Source: Patiriisocius marinistellae
GTDB taxonomy: Bacteria; Bacteroidota; Bacteroidia; Flavobacteriales; Flavobacteriaceae
Assembly (NCBI RefSeq): GCF_009014635.1
Contig: NZ_BKCF01000001.1
Coordinates: forward strand, 124,001-188,000
Direction of reading: 5' to 3'
DNA: 64,000 nucleotides
In this document: positions 8,131 through 16,113 of the stretch, piece by piece
How positions within the stretch are numbered: position 1 is the first letter of the stretch
How the letters are laid out: every line of letters starts with the position of its first letter
The notes under the pieces: generated by a model
Told to the model about the DNA's origin: nothing
Database searches by the model: none
What the model saw: only the letters and a program-made list of their open reading frames with translations
Position numbers and translations under genes: made by a program

Positions 8131-9195
8131 CTACTTAAATTCGGGAAAGCTGGAAATAAAATTTGACACTAAAACAGGTACTGCAAAGTCCTGCACTTCG
8201 GAAATTTTAATGCCATTATTGTTTAAGTTATTTGAATAACCTATCCAAAATTTAGTATACAAATGTTGATGCGATAATTTATGTACTACTTGAACGTCAT
8301 TATAAAGTACAAGTTCTGTAATACCGTGTATTTTTGATAACGACACATAATCATCAGTGTTTATTAATTGATTTTCAGAAATTTCCGAAGCACTCTCAAC
8401 AAGTGGAAATTCGTACAATTGTTGCCATATACCTTTACCAGTTCTTTGGTTTAAAATTGTCTTCTTGTCTGCGGATACAATAACTATATAATTAAAATAA
8501 CGTTTCTTAATTTTCTGCTTTTTTATTTTAACAGGAAGTTCCCCTACAGTATTAGATAAAAAAGCCACGCAATCTTTATTAAAAATACAGTGTAAACAAT
8601 CTGGGTTTTGTGGCACACAATAACGAGCACCAAACTCCATAGTTGCTTGATTAAAAGTACCTGATTGCGATATATCTAACAGTTTTTGAGCCAGTTGTTT
8701 AAATTCTTTAATTCCTGCACTACTATTAATAGGAGTACTAATTCCATAAATGCGAGAAAGAATACGATATACATTTCCATCAACCACAGCTGTAGGTAAA
8801 TCAAAACAAATAGAACCAATTGCACTTGCCGTGTAATCCCCCACTCCTTTTAAAGATAAGAGTTCTTTATAAGTTTTCGGAAACTCTCCTTTAAATTCTC
8901 CAGTTATATGTTGAGCCGTAATGTGTAAATTACGCGCCCTGGAATAATACCCTAATCCTTGCCATAATTTTAACACTTGTTCTTGCGGTGCATTTGCTAG
9001 TGCTTGAACATTAGGAAAAGCTTCAATAAATTTAAAATAATAGGGCGTTCCTTGCTCCACTCTGGTTTGTTGAAGAATAATTTCGGAAAGCCAAATTAAA
9101 TATGGCTCCCTCGTAGCTCTCCATGGGAGCTCACGTTTGTTTTCCAAGTACCATGAAATGAGATTTTTACGAAACTTTGAGGTATTTATCGCCAT
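8131..9195 (-). CDS. mutY: A/G-specific adenine glycosylase
   Basis: MutY removes adenine mispaired with 8-oxoguanine. In 354 residues I see the catalytic Glu38 (W-L-S-E-I-I-L-Q-Q-T), the helix-hairpin-helix LKGVGDYTA near 115-123 with catalytic Asp139 (V-V-D-G-N-V), and the iron-sulfur ligands C193-X6-C200-X2-C203-X5-C209. A NUDIX-like C-terminal domain (about 230-345) recognises oxoG. Length is normal. A TATTTTTG box ends 4 nt before the ATG, so the mRNA may be leaderless. Two copies of the dispersed 10-mer lie inside the gene (8196 and 8381, opposite orientations). Confidence 0.96.
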   Translation of the reverse strand: MAINTSKFRKNLISWYLENKRELPWRATREPYLIWLSEIILQQTRVEQGTPYYFKFIEAFPNVQALANAPQEQVLKLWQGLGYYSRARNLHITAQHITGEFKGEFPKTYKELLSLKGVGDYTASAIGSICFDLPTAVVDGNVYRILSRIYGISTPINSSAGIKEFKQLAQKLLDISQSGTFNQATMEFGARYCVPQNPDCLHCIFNKDCVAFLSNTVGELPVKIKKQKIKKRYFNYIVIVSADKKTILNQRTGKGIWQQLYEFPLVESASEISENQLINTDDYVSLSKIHGITELVLYNDVQVVHKLSHQHLYTKFWIGYSNNLNNNGIKISEVQDFAVPVLVSNFISSFPEFK

Positions 9196-9199
9196 ATGA

Positions 9200-9207
9200 C
9201 AAAAATA
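9200..9207 (-). promoter_or_regulatory. mutY -7 box immediately before the start codon
   Basis: TATTTTTG is followed by 4 nt and then ATG on the minus strand. No good -33 element is visible. Confidence 0.5.
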
Positions 9208-9240
9208 ACCTTTATGTCTTTATATTTTAACGCATTACCT

Positions 9241-9273
9241 TTTGAGTTATTGATTTTATATTTCTTATATTTG
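9241..9273 (+). promoter_or_regulatory. promoter of the HU gene
   Basis: TTTG (9241-9244), a 21-nt spacer and TATATTTG (9266-9273) precede the HU ATG by 38 nt. Confidence 0.65.
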
Positions 9274-9311
9274 CCGTCTTGAAAAAAAATTAATTAATAA
9301 AAAGAACAAAC

Positions 9312-9602
9312 ATGACGAAAGCAGATATCGTAGCAAAGATCTCAGAGAAATTAGGAATGGAAAAAGGAGATGTACAAGCTACTGTTGAAACATTTATGGA
9401 AGAAGTTAAGACTTCTCTTGAAGGTGGAGACAATGTATATTTAAGAGGTTTTGGAAGTTTTATCATTAAAACTAGAGCCGAAAAGACTGGACGTAATATT
9501 TCTAAGAATACTACGATTAAAATCCCCGCACATAACATCCCAGCGTTTAAGCCTGCAAAAGTATTTGTAGAGGGTGTTAAAACAAATGTTGAAGTAAAAT
9601 AA
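9312..9602 (+). CDS. HU-family nucleoid DNA-binding protein
   Basis: The 96-residue protein has the HU/IHF fold: MTKADIVAKISEKLG at the start, the beta-arm region R-G-F-G-S-F near 45-50, and an arm ending in the P-A-F-K-P-A motif near 78-82. It binds DNA with little sequence preference and compacts or bends it. It lies divergent from mutY with its own promoter. HU, IHF alpha and beta cannot be separated by sequence here, so I give no symbol. A hairpin and the COX24 peptide gene follow on the same strand. Confidence 0.95.
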   Translation: MTKADIVAKISEKLGMEKGDVQATVETFMEEVKTSLEGGDNVYLRGFGSFIIKTRAEKTGRNISKNTTIKIPAHNIPAFKPAKVFVEGVKTNVEVK

Positions 9603-9611
9603 ATTAATAAC

Positions 9612-9635
9612 GTCCCGTTATTAAGGTAACGGGAC
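9612..9635 (+). promoter_or_regulatory. hairpin between HU and the COX24 peptide gene
   Basis: The perfect 9-bp stem GTCCCGTTA/TAACGGGAC with a 6-nt loop has no T-run, so it may cause processing or partial termination rather than full termination. It lies 19 nt before the next ATG. Confidence 0.6.
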
Positions 9636-9654
9636 AACATAAATCCTATTTAAT

Positions 9655-9747
9655 ATGCCAAGTGGTAAGAAAAGAAAAAGACATAAGGTAGCTACGCACA
9701 AGCGTAAGAAGAGAAGACGCGCTAACCGTCACAAAAAGAAAAAGTAG
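9655..9747 (+). CDS. AURKAIP1/COX24-domain ribosomal peptide (30 aa)
   Basis: This peptide starts MPSGKKRKRHKVATHKRKK and is almost all Lys, Arg and His. It matches the COX24 C-terminal / AURKAIP1 domain, also found in mitochondrial small-subunit protein mS38 and the mycobacterial bS22 peptide. Short proteins of this type are widespread in Bacteroidetes. The expected role is a small-subunit ribosomal protein that binds 16S rRNA. ATG at 9655 lies 52 bp after the HU stop, and a terminator overlaps its stop codon. The family call rests on composition and motif, as the peptide is too short for a domain map. Confidence 0.85.
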   Translation: MPSGKKRKRHKVATHKRKKRRRANRHKKKK

Positions 9748-9770
9748 TTTTAAACTACTTTTTTCTTTTA
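9739..9770 (+). terminator. terminator overlapping the COX24 peptide stop
   Basis: The stem AAAAGTAGTTT/AAACTACTTTT is followed by Ts and includes the TAG stop codon. Confidence 0.75.
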
Positions 9771-9992
9771 AAAAAGTATTGGATTTTTCTTCGGAAATTT
9801 CCTGTAATTAGTTCTTTGAAAATGAAATTAAACACTGTTACTACCTGAAACAGTAATTTGATTTCGACGGGTTTTTCTGGATGTTTAAAATTTCAGAAAA
9901 CATAAAAACCCTGTGAGTATTCTATAATAAGAATGCTACAAATATTGTTTAATCCATTCTGACCACGTTATTGTGCGTCAGGACAAAAATTA
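9771..9992 (+). promoter_or_regulatory. long leader region of the RNase G/E gene
   Basis: These 222 nt without an ORF contain one dispersed 10-mer (9789-9798) and several possible stems. The clearest is CTGAC/GTCAG with inner CAC/GTG at 9959-9981, ending 11 nt before the start codon. In Enterobacteria the rne leader mediates autoregulation. Whether this leader does so is inference. Confidence 0.4.
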
Positions 9993-11540
9993 ATGACCGT
10001 GAACTACGAATTATTCATTAGATCCAGTTCACAAGAAGTTGATTTTGCGCTGTTAAAAGATGGAAGACTCATCGAGTTAAACAAAGAAGAAGAGGCAAAC
10101 AATTTTGCGGTGGGAGATGTATTTCTCGCTAAAATTCGTAAGACTGTACCAGGACTCAATGCTGCATTTGTCAATGTAGGCTATGAGAAAGATGGTTTTT
10201 TACACTATCATGACCTTGGGCCAAAAATTACTTCGATGTTAAAATTCGTAAAACGTGTAAGCACAGGTAAACTTAAAGAGTATTCTTTAAAAGATTTCCC
10301 ATTTGACAAGGAGATTGATAAAAATGGCGGCATTAACAGTGCCATCAAATCAAATCAATCTATTCTGGTACAAGTTGTAAAAGAACCTATTTCCACAAAA
10401 GGACCTCGTATAAGCAGTGAGCTTTCAATAGCTGGCCGTTATATTGTTTTAGTCCCTTTTTCAGATCGTATTTCTGTTTCACAAAAGATAGAGAGCCGCG
10501 AAGAAAAAGACAGATTAAAACGATTAATTACGAGTATTCGTCCTAAAGGATTTGGTGTAATTATACGCACTGTAGCAGAGGGCAAAAAAGTAGCAGAACT
10601 GGATAAAGATTTACAAAATCTAGTAGATCGCTGGACAGCGATGTGCAAAAAGCTACAAGGGGCGCACCACCCAAGTAAGGTGCTTAGTGAGTTAAATAGA
10701 GGAGCCTCTATGATACGCGATGTTTTTAACGACTCATTCTCCGCAATTCATATAGACGATGAAACACTTTATTTACAAATAAAAGATTATGTGCAAGAGA
10801 TTGCACCTGGCAAAGAGAATATTGTCAAATTATATGACTCAAAAGTACCTATGTATGAAAAATTTGGTATTGAGAGACAAATAAAAACCTCCTTTGGTAG
10901 AACTGTATCTGGTACTAAAGGAACCTATTTAGTGATTGAGCATACAGAAGCCATGCACGTTATTGATGTTAATAGTGGCAACCGTAGCAATAAATCCAAC
11001 AATCAGGAACAAACAGCCTTAGAAGTAAATTTAATTGCAGCTACAGAAACTGCAAGACAATTACGTTTACGTGATATGGGCGGTATTATAGTGGTAGATT
11101 TTATTGATATGGCACAAGCCGGCAATAGAAAAAAATTGTTTGATCACCTTCGTAATGAAATGAAAGAAGATAGAGCAAAACACAAAATACTACCTCCAAG
11201 TAAATTTGGTTTGATACAGATTACACGCCAGCGTGTGAGGCCTGAGATGAATATTAAAACTCGAGAAGAAGCCCCATCAGGCGACACTGGAGAAATCGAA
11301 GCGCCAATAGTCGTTGTGCAAAAAATTACCGAAGAGCTTAAAAGGCTTTTCAAAAAAGACTATAAAAATGTGACATTAAGTGCGCATCCTTTTATAGCAG
11401 CCTTTTTAACAAAAGGACTTCCATCTGTGCGCCATAAGTGGTTTATGGAGCACAAAAAATGGGTGAAAATACAACCTAGAGATGCTTACACGTATCTAGA
11501 ATATCATTTCTCTGACAAGAATGGTGAAAGATTAAAATAA
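9993..11540 (+). CDS. rng: ribonuclease G/E family protein
   Basis: The 515-residue endoribonuclease has RNase G length with no long degradosome-scaffold tail. An S1 domain (about 35-120, V-G-D-V-F-L-A-K-I) is followed by the RNase H-like and DNase I-like catalytic parts. The metal-binding aspartates sit in M-H-V-I-D-V-N-S-G near 325 and I-V-V-D-F-I-D-M near 368. It cleaves single-stranded RNA in rRNA maturation and mRNA decay. A strong terminator follows. The gene next to HU and the COX24 peptide is a common flavobacterial neighbourhood. Confidence 0.95.
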   Translation: MTVNYELFIRSSSQEVDFALLKDGRLIELNKEEEANNFAVGDVFLAKIRKTVPGLNAAFVNVGYEKDGFLHYHDLGPKITSMLKFVKRVSTGKLKEYSLKDFPFDKEIDKNGGINSAIKSNQSILVQVVKEPISTKGPRISSELSIAGRYIVLVPFSDRISVSQKIESREEKDRLKRLITSIRPKGFGVIIRTVAEGKKVAELDKDLQNLVDRWTAMCKKLQGAHHPSKVLSELNRGASMIRDVFNDSFSAIHIDDETLYLQIKDYVQEIAPGKENIVKLYDSKVPMYEKFGIERQIKTSFGRTVSGTKGTYLVIEHTEAMHVIDVNSGNRSNKSNNQEQTALEVNLIAATETARQLRLRDMGGIIVVDFIDMAQAGNRKKLFDHLRNEMKEDRAKHKILPPSKFGLIQITRQRVRPEMNIKTREEAPSGDTGEIEAPIVVVQKITEELKRLFKKDYKNVTLSAHPFIAAFLTKGLPSVRHKWFMEHKKWVKIQPRDAYTYLEYHFSDKNGERLK

Positions 11541-11543
11541 CCA

Positions 11544-11579
11544 CAACCCCTTATTGTTTTGACTTTAAGGGGTTTTTTT
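11544..11579 (+). terminator. terminator of rng
   Basis: The stem AACCCCTTA/TAAGGGGTT is followed by seven Ts, just after the rng stop. Confidence 0.9.
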
Positions 11580-11661
11580 ATGCGCTTTTACTTCGGAAAT
11601 ATTAAATATTGAAAAAAATTAAAACCCAATAAAAGAACAAAATTTATAAATTTGATTTTCC

Positions 11662-12141
11662 ATGCAGCAACCCATAAAAACATATACCATTGAAGAAGCA
11701 AAACGTAAACTAGAAAAGTATTGTGCATACCAAGAGCGTTGTCACAAAGAAATTAACAAAAAATTGAAGGAAATGCGCATGATACCGCAGGCAATTGATG
11801 AAGTGATTGGGCACTTATTGGAACATAATTTTCTAAACGAAACAAGGTTTGCTCAAGCCTATACTCGAGGAAAATTCAGGCAAAAAAAATGGGGTCGAAT
11901 AAGGATTACGCGAGAACTAAAAATACGTCAAATTTCGGCATATAATTTAAAACTTGCTTTAAAAGAAATACCAGAAGGGGAATACCAAGATACATTTGAA
12001 ACTTTGTTTGAAAAAAGAGTTTCACAGCTCAAAACAGAGAAAGATAACCAAAAAAAGCGCAAAAAAATAGCAGATTACCTCCTATATCGTGGATGGGAAT
12101 CTGCTATGATCTATGAAAAATTGAGAACTTTTAAATATTAA
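11662..12141 (+). CDS. recX: regulatory protein RecX
   Basis: The 159-residue all-helical protein has the RecX three-helix repeats: an N-terminal A-K-R-K-L-E-K-Y-C-A-Y-Q-E-R-C segment, F-L-N-E-T-R-F-A-Q-A-Y in repeat 1-2, and Y-L-L-Y-R-G-W-E-S-A-M-I at the end. RecX blocks RecA filament growth. recA is not in the window. A TAAATTTG sequence (11647-11654) ends 7 nt before the ATG and may be its promoter box, although no -33 element fits. Its 3' end overlaps the convergent gene at 12131 by 11 nt. Confidence 0.92.
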   Translation: MQQPIKTYTIEEAKRKLEKYCAYQERCHKEINKKLKEMRMIPQAIDEVIGHLLEHNFLNETRFAQAYTRGKFRQKKWGRIRITRELKIRQISAYNLKLALKEIPEGEYQDTFETLFEKRVSQLKTEKDNQKKRKKIADYLLYRGWESAMIYEKLRTFKY

Positions 12142-12700
12142 ACGAAGCTCCAATAGTTATATTGAATTGGTTGTTGAGTTCTTTTCTGAGTGTTTGTTGT
12201 ATTTCGTAATCATCGTCATTTTTGTATCGGGCAATTGGTAAATTAAGCTCTGTAAAAACTCCTATACCATCTGTAAAAAAATATCTTGCTCCTACGTGTG
12301 TACCAAAATTTTTAAGACCTAAATCGAGACCAGGATATAAATCAAATGCTTCACTTATATTCAACACATTACTTAAGTGAGCATTAAAACGTGCACGTAA
12401 GTCAAAACGATCTGTAAATTTTGGATCTTCAAAAAATACAATTGTACCAGAACCATCACCATTATCTATGGTAAAGGCATTTAAATTTGAATACTCATCA
12501 ACGCCTAGTAGGTAAGTTCCTCGTAGTCCTATCGAAATGTTTTCTCCTAAACCATAATCGACCGTGGTTGTAATTCCAGTAGCCTCTGACTGGATATTTG
12601 CTCCTACCCCAAATTTTATATCTCCAGGGCCACTATAAGCAATTTGAGATATTATAATTGAAGAAATCATACATGTAATAACTGTAAATAGATATTTCAT
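12131..12700 (-). CDS. predicted outer-membrane beta-barrel protein
   Basis: The 189-residue protein has a signal peptide (about 1-22) and then short amphipathic strands rich in Gly and aromatic residues (K-F-G-V-G-A-N-I, Y-G-L-G-E-N-I-S-I-G-L-R-G, V-G-A-R-Y-F-F-T-D-G-I-G-V-F-T-E-L), ending in I-G-A-S-F-N-I, an outer-membrane-barrel-like end. I think it belongs to a small flavobacterial family annotated DUF6646, but that is from memory. Function unknown. TACGTTTG at 12729-12736 could be its -7 box. It is convergent with and overlaps recX, so antisense interference at the 3' ends is possible. Confidence 0.8.
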   Translation of the reverse strand: MKYLFTVITCMISSIIISQIAYSGPGDIKFGVGANIQSEATGITTTVDYGLGENISIGLRGTYLLGVDEYSNLNAFTIDNGDGSGTIVFFEDPKFTDRFDLRARFNAHLSNVLNISEAFDLYPGLDLGLKNFGTHVGARYFFTDGIGVFTELNLPIARYKNDDDYEIQQTLRKELNNQFNITIGASFNI

Positions 12701-12793
12701 TTTTTCGAGTTTTGTTGTTTCTGGGTATCAAACGTAGTTTTTAACACTTGTGATATACTTTAAACAAAAATAATAAAATCTTTGAGGTAATGA

Positions 12794-13657
12794 TTAGTTA
12801 ATTCCAAGCTTTGAATGCGTTCTTTCAATTGCTTTTTTGTTTTTCCAATCAATCCATTTTTGACCTCTTAAGCGACGCATAACATTATCAAAATGACGCA
12901 TAAAAAAAACGTTGTAAATAGCTCTACCCAGTCGTACTGGGTTCCTTGGGACCGCTCGCAAACTCATTGAAAAGCCAGGTGTTATATATTTCATATAATG
13001 CCAATAACCTTCTGGCATATAAAGAACTTCGCCATGATTTAAATGAGTTTTAAATCCTTTAGCTTTTTTAAGAGCTGGCCATTTACTATAATCTGGATTT
13101 GAGAAATCTATATCCTCTCTTGTAATTAATGAATGTGGCACTTGATATAGATAATCATTTTGCTTTTGGTCAAAAAGGATGACTTCTTTTTTTCCATCAA
13201 AATGAAAATGAAATATATTAGCTAAGTCGATGTCGTGGTGCATAAAGGTATAAGAATCCTTCCCGCCAAAAAACAACATAGGTAAACTCTTCATCAACCT
13301 CAGCCCAAAGTCTGGCCATTTATAATCTTTTTGAAGCTCGGGCACTTCTTTCAATACATTCCAAAGAAATATACGGTATTTAGTAGGCTCTTTTTTCAAT
13401 AATGAAATATAATCTCGCATTTTCATTTTTGCATGAGGCTCATTAAAGCCATCTTCATGAGTAACTGGGCGATTATCATATAATGGCACTTCAGCATCAC
13501 CTACAACATTTGCAATGTAATCAAGATTCCATTTTTTAAAAGCAGGCCAATCTTCAATAAAACGTTCAATTACTACTGGAGTTTGTGTTTTAAAGTATTG
13601 ATTATAAAAATCTTTAGAAGATATTGTTTGTATGCGCTCTATTTCTTTTAACTGCAT
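12794..13657 (-). CDS. cupin-like (JmjC-type) domain protein
   Basis: The 287-residue protein resembles the Cupin_8 / JmjC-like 2-oxoglutarate and Fe(II) dioxygenases. The N-terminal motif T-P-V-V-I-E-R-F-I-E-D-W-P is the family hallmark. The likely iron ligands are in M-H-H-D-I-D (near 140, H-x-D) and Y-W-H-Y (near 218). Relatives hydroxylate proteins or tRNA bases; substrate here is unknown. It stands alone between the outer-membrane protein and bioB's terminator. A short C-terminal extension (about 240-287) is basic. The family call is firm, the enzymatic activity is inferred. Confidence 0.85.
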   Translation of the reverse strand: MQLKEIERIQTISSKDFYNQYFKTQTPVVIERFIEDWPAFKKWNLDYIANVVGDAEVPLYDNRPVTHEDGFNEPHAKMKMRDYISLLKKEPTKYRIFLWNVLKEVPELQKDYKWPDFGLRLMKSLPMLFFGGKDSYTFMHHDIDLANIFHFHFDGKKEVILFDQKQNDYLYQVPHSLITREDIDFSNPDYSKWPALKKAKGFKTHLNHGEVLYMPEGYWHYMKYITPGFSMSLRAVPRNPVRLGRAIYNVFFMRHFDNVMRRLRGQKWIDWKNKKAIERTHSKLGIN

Positions 13658-13719
13658 GTGGTTTTTTGAGGTCAGTAAATGTACGGAATAGTACTAATTA
13701 AGGTTTTAAAATTATCATA

Positions 13720-13746
13720 AAAAAAGACCGCCTAAATAGCGGTCCT
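13720..13746 (-). terminator. terminator of the ketosynthase-bioB unit
   Basis: On the minus strand the stem GACCGC/GCGGTC with a 7-nt loop is followed by Ts, 24 nt after bioB. Confidence 0.85.
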
Positions 13747-13769
13747 TTAACAATTAAAATATACTGTCG

Positions 13770-14858
13770 TTATACCTTAGCTTTTTCTCTAGCCTCTTCG
13801 TTACGTTCAATTTTATGTCCAGGACGAGACCATTTTGGTTTTTCGCCTTGTGCCGCGTATTTTGAATATTGAGCTTCTACAGTTTCTGGCTGTTCTTTTT
13901 TAACAAAAGGTTTCATAGGCTGTAGGCCTAATAATTTAAACATTTTCATGTCTTCATTTACATCTGGATTAGGTGTAGTTAATAATTTATCACCAGCAAA
14001 TATAGAGTTTGCTCCTGCAAAGAAACACATAGCTTGTCCTTCTCGGCTCATTTCGGTTCTACCTGCAGAAAGCCTTACTTGCGTATTAGGCATAACAATA
14101 CGCGTTGTTGCTACCATGCGTATCATTTCCCAAATAGAGATAGGCTCAATCTCTTCCATTGGTGTACCTTCTACTGCTACTAATGCATTTATTGGCACAC
14201 TTTCTGGTTGTGGACTTAAACTAGCTAAAGCAACAAGCATTCCTGCTCTGTCCTCAACAGCTTCTCCCATACCTATAATTCCACCACTACAAACTGTAAT
14301 ATTAGTTTTTCTAACATTACCAATAGTGTCTAACCTATCTTGATAGGCACGTGTTGATATTACATCTTTGTAATAATCTTCGCTTGTATCAAGATTATGG
14401 TTATATGCATAGAGACCAGCTTCAGCAAGACGTTGTGCTTGGTTTTCTGTAATCATACCTAAAGTACAACAAACTTCCATATCTAGTTTATTAATGGTAC
14501 GCACCATCTCTAAAACATTATCAAATTCTGGCCCATCCTTTACATTTCGCCATGCTGCACCCATACACACGCGTGAACTTCCGCTAGATTTTGCTCTCAA
14601 CGCTTGTGCTTTTACTTGTTGCACACTCATCAATTCGTTTCCTTCAATATCTGTATGATATCTAGCAGCTTGTGGACAGTAGCCACAATCTTCTGGACAA
14701 CCTCCTGTTTTGATCGATAATAGTGTTGATACCTGTACTTGATTAGGATTGTGATGCTCGCGATGAATAGTTGCGGCATCATATAACAATTCCATCATAG
14801 GTTTGTTATAAATCGCTAAAATTTCTTCTTTAGTCCAAGTGTGTTTTGTTTGAGTCAT
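13770..14858 (-). CDS. bioB: biotin synthase
   Basis: This radical SAM enzyme inserts sulfur into dethiobiotin. In 362 residues the CxxxCxxC cluster is C54, C58, C61 (G-G-C-P-E-D-C-G-Y-C-P-Q), followed by A-A-R-Y-H-T. Further motifs are V-C-M-G-A-A-W-R and Y-N-H-N-L-D-T-S. The [2Fe-2S] Arg motif is in the R-L-S-A-G-R-T-E-M segment. It follows the ketosynthase gene by 27 bp on the same strand, but TATTTTTG also ends 5 nt before its ATG, suggesting an additional leaderless start. The C-terminus is highly charged (about 340-362) and slightly longer than in E. coli. Confidence 0.97.
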   Translation of the reverse strand: MTQTKHTWTKEEILAIYNKPMMELLYDAATIHREHHNPNQVQVSTLLSIKTGGCPEDCGYCPQAARYHTDIEGNELMSVQQVKAQALRAKSSGSSRVCMGAAWRNVKDGPEFDNVLEMVRTINKLDMEVCCTLGMITENQAQRLAEAGLYAYNHNLDTSEDYYKDVISTRAYQDRLDTIGNVRKTNITVCSGGIIGMGEAVEDRAGMLVALASLSPQPESVPINALVAVEGTPMEEIEPISIWEMIRMVATTRIVMPNTQVRLSAGRTEMSREGQAMCFFAGANSIFAGDKLLTTPNPDVNEDMKMFKLLGLQPMKPFVKKEQPETVEAQYSKYAAQGEKPKWSRPGHKIERNEEAREKAKV

Positions 14859-14863
14859 AAATT

Positions 14864-14871
14864 CAAAAATA
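14864..14871 (-). promoter_or_regulatory. bioB -7 box just before the start codon
   Basis: TATTTTTG, 5 nt, then ATG on the minus strand. No clear -33 element. Confidence 0.4.
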
Positions 14872-14885
14872 TGAAATTATTTCTT

Positions 14886-16049
14886 TTAGAAATGTGGTTT
14901 TAAAATAATAATACTCACAGCATTTCCTCCAAAACCTACAGCGTTAACCATCACGGTTTTGAGTTGCTCTGGAAGATGCCTTGAATTACCGTAAAATGGA
15001 TTTTCAATAAATTTATTGTGCTCAAGCATTAACGTTGCGAGCTCTAAACTCAACATGCCAGATGTTGCAAACGTATGGCCCACCATCCATTTATTTGAAG
15101 TCAATAATGGTAATTGCCTGCCAAAAATCATATCAATAGCATTTTTCTCAGCCTTGTCTCCCTTTACGGTTCCTGGAGCATGCATAACAATTGCATCGAC
15201 CGTTTTGAGTCCAGCATTTTCTAGTGCCATATGCATTGATTTTTGAAAACAATCTGCGTTTTCACTAATAGAGCTATGGTGCTGTAAGGCCTCAGAAGCA
15301 AAACCATAACCACTAATTACTGCAAGCGCATTTTCCTTTATGCCTCGTTCTAAAACAGCAAGTGCAGACCCCTCACCAAGTATCATGGTGTTTTTTGTTT
15401 TCTGAAATCGCATCGACTCACATGCCATCTTACTTTGCGATGTTGAGTACAATCGCAACGCTTTCATTTGAGCAATGGTAAATGGTGTTAAAGCCGCCTC
15501 GCTTCCGCCCACGATGAACGCATCTGCCATATCTGCTTGCAGCCACGCAATACCATTTAATAGCGCATGCATTGCGGTTGAACAGGTAACCGATTGATCA
15601 ATTTGAACTCCCTGAATACCTAAAAATTGTGCAACCGATGACGATAAATTGCCCAACGTTGTGGTGGGAGATGTAAATACAGAGACCGTTTCGTCCAGCT
15701 TAAATTGGTCATAATATTTTTCAAAAAGTCCCGTAGCACCTCTTGATGAGCCAATGTTAACTCCAGTTCTTTTACTTCGGAAATTTGCTGCGCCGTTTAA
15801 AGTTTCCGAGGCCATTAAAGCTAACAATACCGTTCTATCTAAATGTTTAAAAGCCGGATTTTCATCCTGCATTTTGGATAATGCTTGTTGCATTTCCGAA
15901 GAAATTTTTGAAACTTTAATAGTATGTTCTCCAATTAGCATTTCAGAAAAAAGAGCACTTTTAAAAAGGTAATTTTGCCACACTTCCTCGCGGGTTTGAC
16001 CTAATGCCGAAATGGAAGATAATGCTGTAATTGAAATGGGATATCGCAA
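14886..16049 (-). CDS. beta-ketoacyl synthase (FabF-like) in the biotin cluster
   Basis: The 387-residue thiolase-fold protein has an intact Cys-His-His set: Cys156 in D-Q-S-V-T-C-S-T-A-M, His290 in V-M-H-A-P-G-T with the following G-D, and K320/His325 in K-W-M-V-G-H-T-F-A-T-S-G. It is therefore a condensing enzyme, not a decarboxylase-type KSQ. It lies directly upstream of bioB with a promoter of its own. No bioC, bioH or bioG is in the cluster, so a role in making the pimeloyl chain is a reasonable inference but unproven. The start is TTG at 16049; no in-frame ATG lies upstream. Two dispersed 10-mers lie inside (15775, 15892). Confidence 0.88.
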   Translation of the reverse strand: MRYPISITALSSISALGQTREEVWQNYLFKSALFSEMLIGEHTIKVSKISSEMQQALSKMQDENPAFKHLDRTVLLALMASETLNGAANFRSKRTGVNIGSSRGATGLFEKYYDQFKLDETVSVFTSPTTTLGNLSSSVAQFLGIQGVQIDQSVTCSTAMHALLNGIAWLQADMADAFIVGGSEAALTPFTIAQMKALRLYSTSQSKMACESMRFQKTKNTMILGEGSALAVLERGIKENALAVISGYGFASEALQHHSSISENADCFQKSMHMALENAGLKTVDAIVMHAPGTVKGDKAEKNAIDMIFGRQLPLLTSNKWMVGHTFATSGMLSLELATLMLEHNKFIENPFYGNSRHLPEQLKTVMVNAVGFGGNAVSIIILKPHF

Positions 16050-16066
16050 CTTTTTGTAATTTGGAG

Positions 16067-16100
16067 CAAAAATACGGGTTCTCTATTTTTTAGTGCCCAA
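16067..16100 (-). promoter_or_regulatory. promoter of the ketosynthase-bioB unit
   Basis: On the minus strand TTG (16100-16098), a 23-nt spacer and TATTTTTG (16074-16067), 17 nt before the TTG start codon. Confidence 0.55.
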
Positions 16101-16113
16101 TAATTACAATATT

